Below are positions 5,445 through 5,460 of a DNA stretch of 5,460 nucleotides, one piece after another. Positions within the stretch are counted from its first letter, which is position 1. Each line of letters starts with the position of its first letter. A program made the position numbers and the translations under genes. This DNA is from Desulfobulbus sp. (GTDB taxonomy: Bacteria > Desulfobacterota > Desulfobulbia > Desulfobulbales > Desulfobulbaceae). Below the pieces are notes generated by a model, which was not told the DNA's origin, searched no databases, and saw only the letters and a list, made by a program, of their open reading frames with translations. The stretch lies in the NCBI GenBank assembly GCA_017998195.1, contig JAGODN010000193.1, positions 1-5,460 of the forward strand, read 5' to 3'.

Positions 5445-5460
5445 CAACCACGACGCGGCC

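Noticed and set aside
4359..5447. 362-codon minus-strand open frame opposite the kinase
   Set aside because: It is fully opposite the catalytic half of a clear histidine kinase and has shadow-type composition.
1..5460. CRISPR array, tRNA or rRNA gene, insertion sequence or attachment site
   Set aside because: I saw no regularly spaced direct repeats, cloverleaf RNA, rRNA-like sequence, transposase or terminal repeats.

Overview
The window is GC-rich bacterial DNA with strongly G/C-biased third codon positions. All convincing genes lie on the + strand in one direction, with gaps of about 65-125 bases. The gene types fit an anaerobic member of the Desulfobacterota (former Deltaproteobacteria): a phosphoenolpyruvate (PEP) synthase-like protein with extra domains, Cache-domain sensors and a NtrB/DctB-type histidine kinase. 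No taxonomic marker is present, so this placement is inference.

Layout: (1) the 3' end of a gene cut by the left edge, whose last ~65 residues resemble the C-terminus of the large protein further on; (2) a 126-base gap with a well-spaced Shine-Dalgarno site, a 35-codon open frame ending in an ATGA overlap with the next gene, and a strong hairpin; (3) a 129-residue lipoprotein with a single Cache-like domain; (4) a 111-base gap with two GC hairpins; (5) an 881-residue protein with a helical N-terminus, an ATP-grasp (PPDK_N/PEP-synthase) domain, a swivelling phospho-histidine domain and a C-terminal region that is not the usual PEP/pyruvate-binding barrel; (6) a 29-residue single-pass membrane protein with good codon usage and a good ribosome binding site; (7) a 123-base gap with two further inverted repeats; (8) a complete 547-residue membrane histidine kinase with a periplasmic double-Cache-like sensor. 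The window ends 16 bases after its stop.

Working model (inference): this is a signalling or phosphotransfer module. Two paralogous dikinase-like proteins would act in the cytoplasm. A Cache lipoprotein and a Cache kinase would sense a small molecule outside the inner membrane, and a tiny membrane protein is encoded between them. No response regulator lies inside the window. The least explained parts are the non-barrel C-terminal domain shared by both dikinase-like proteins, the 29-residue membrane protein, and the hairpins found in every intergenic gap.
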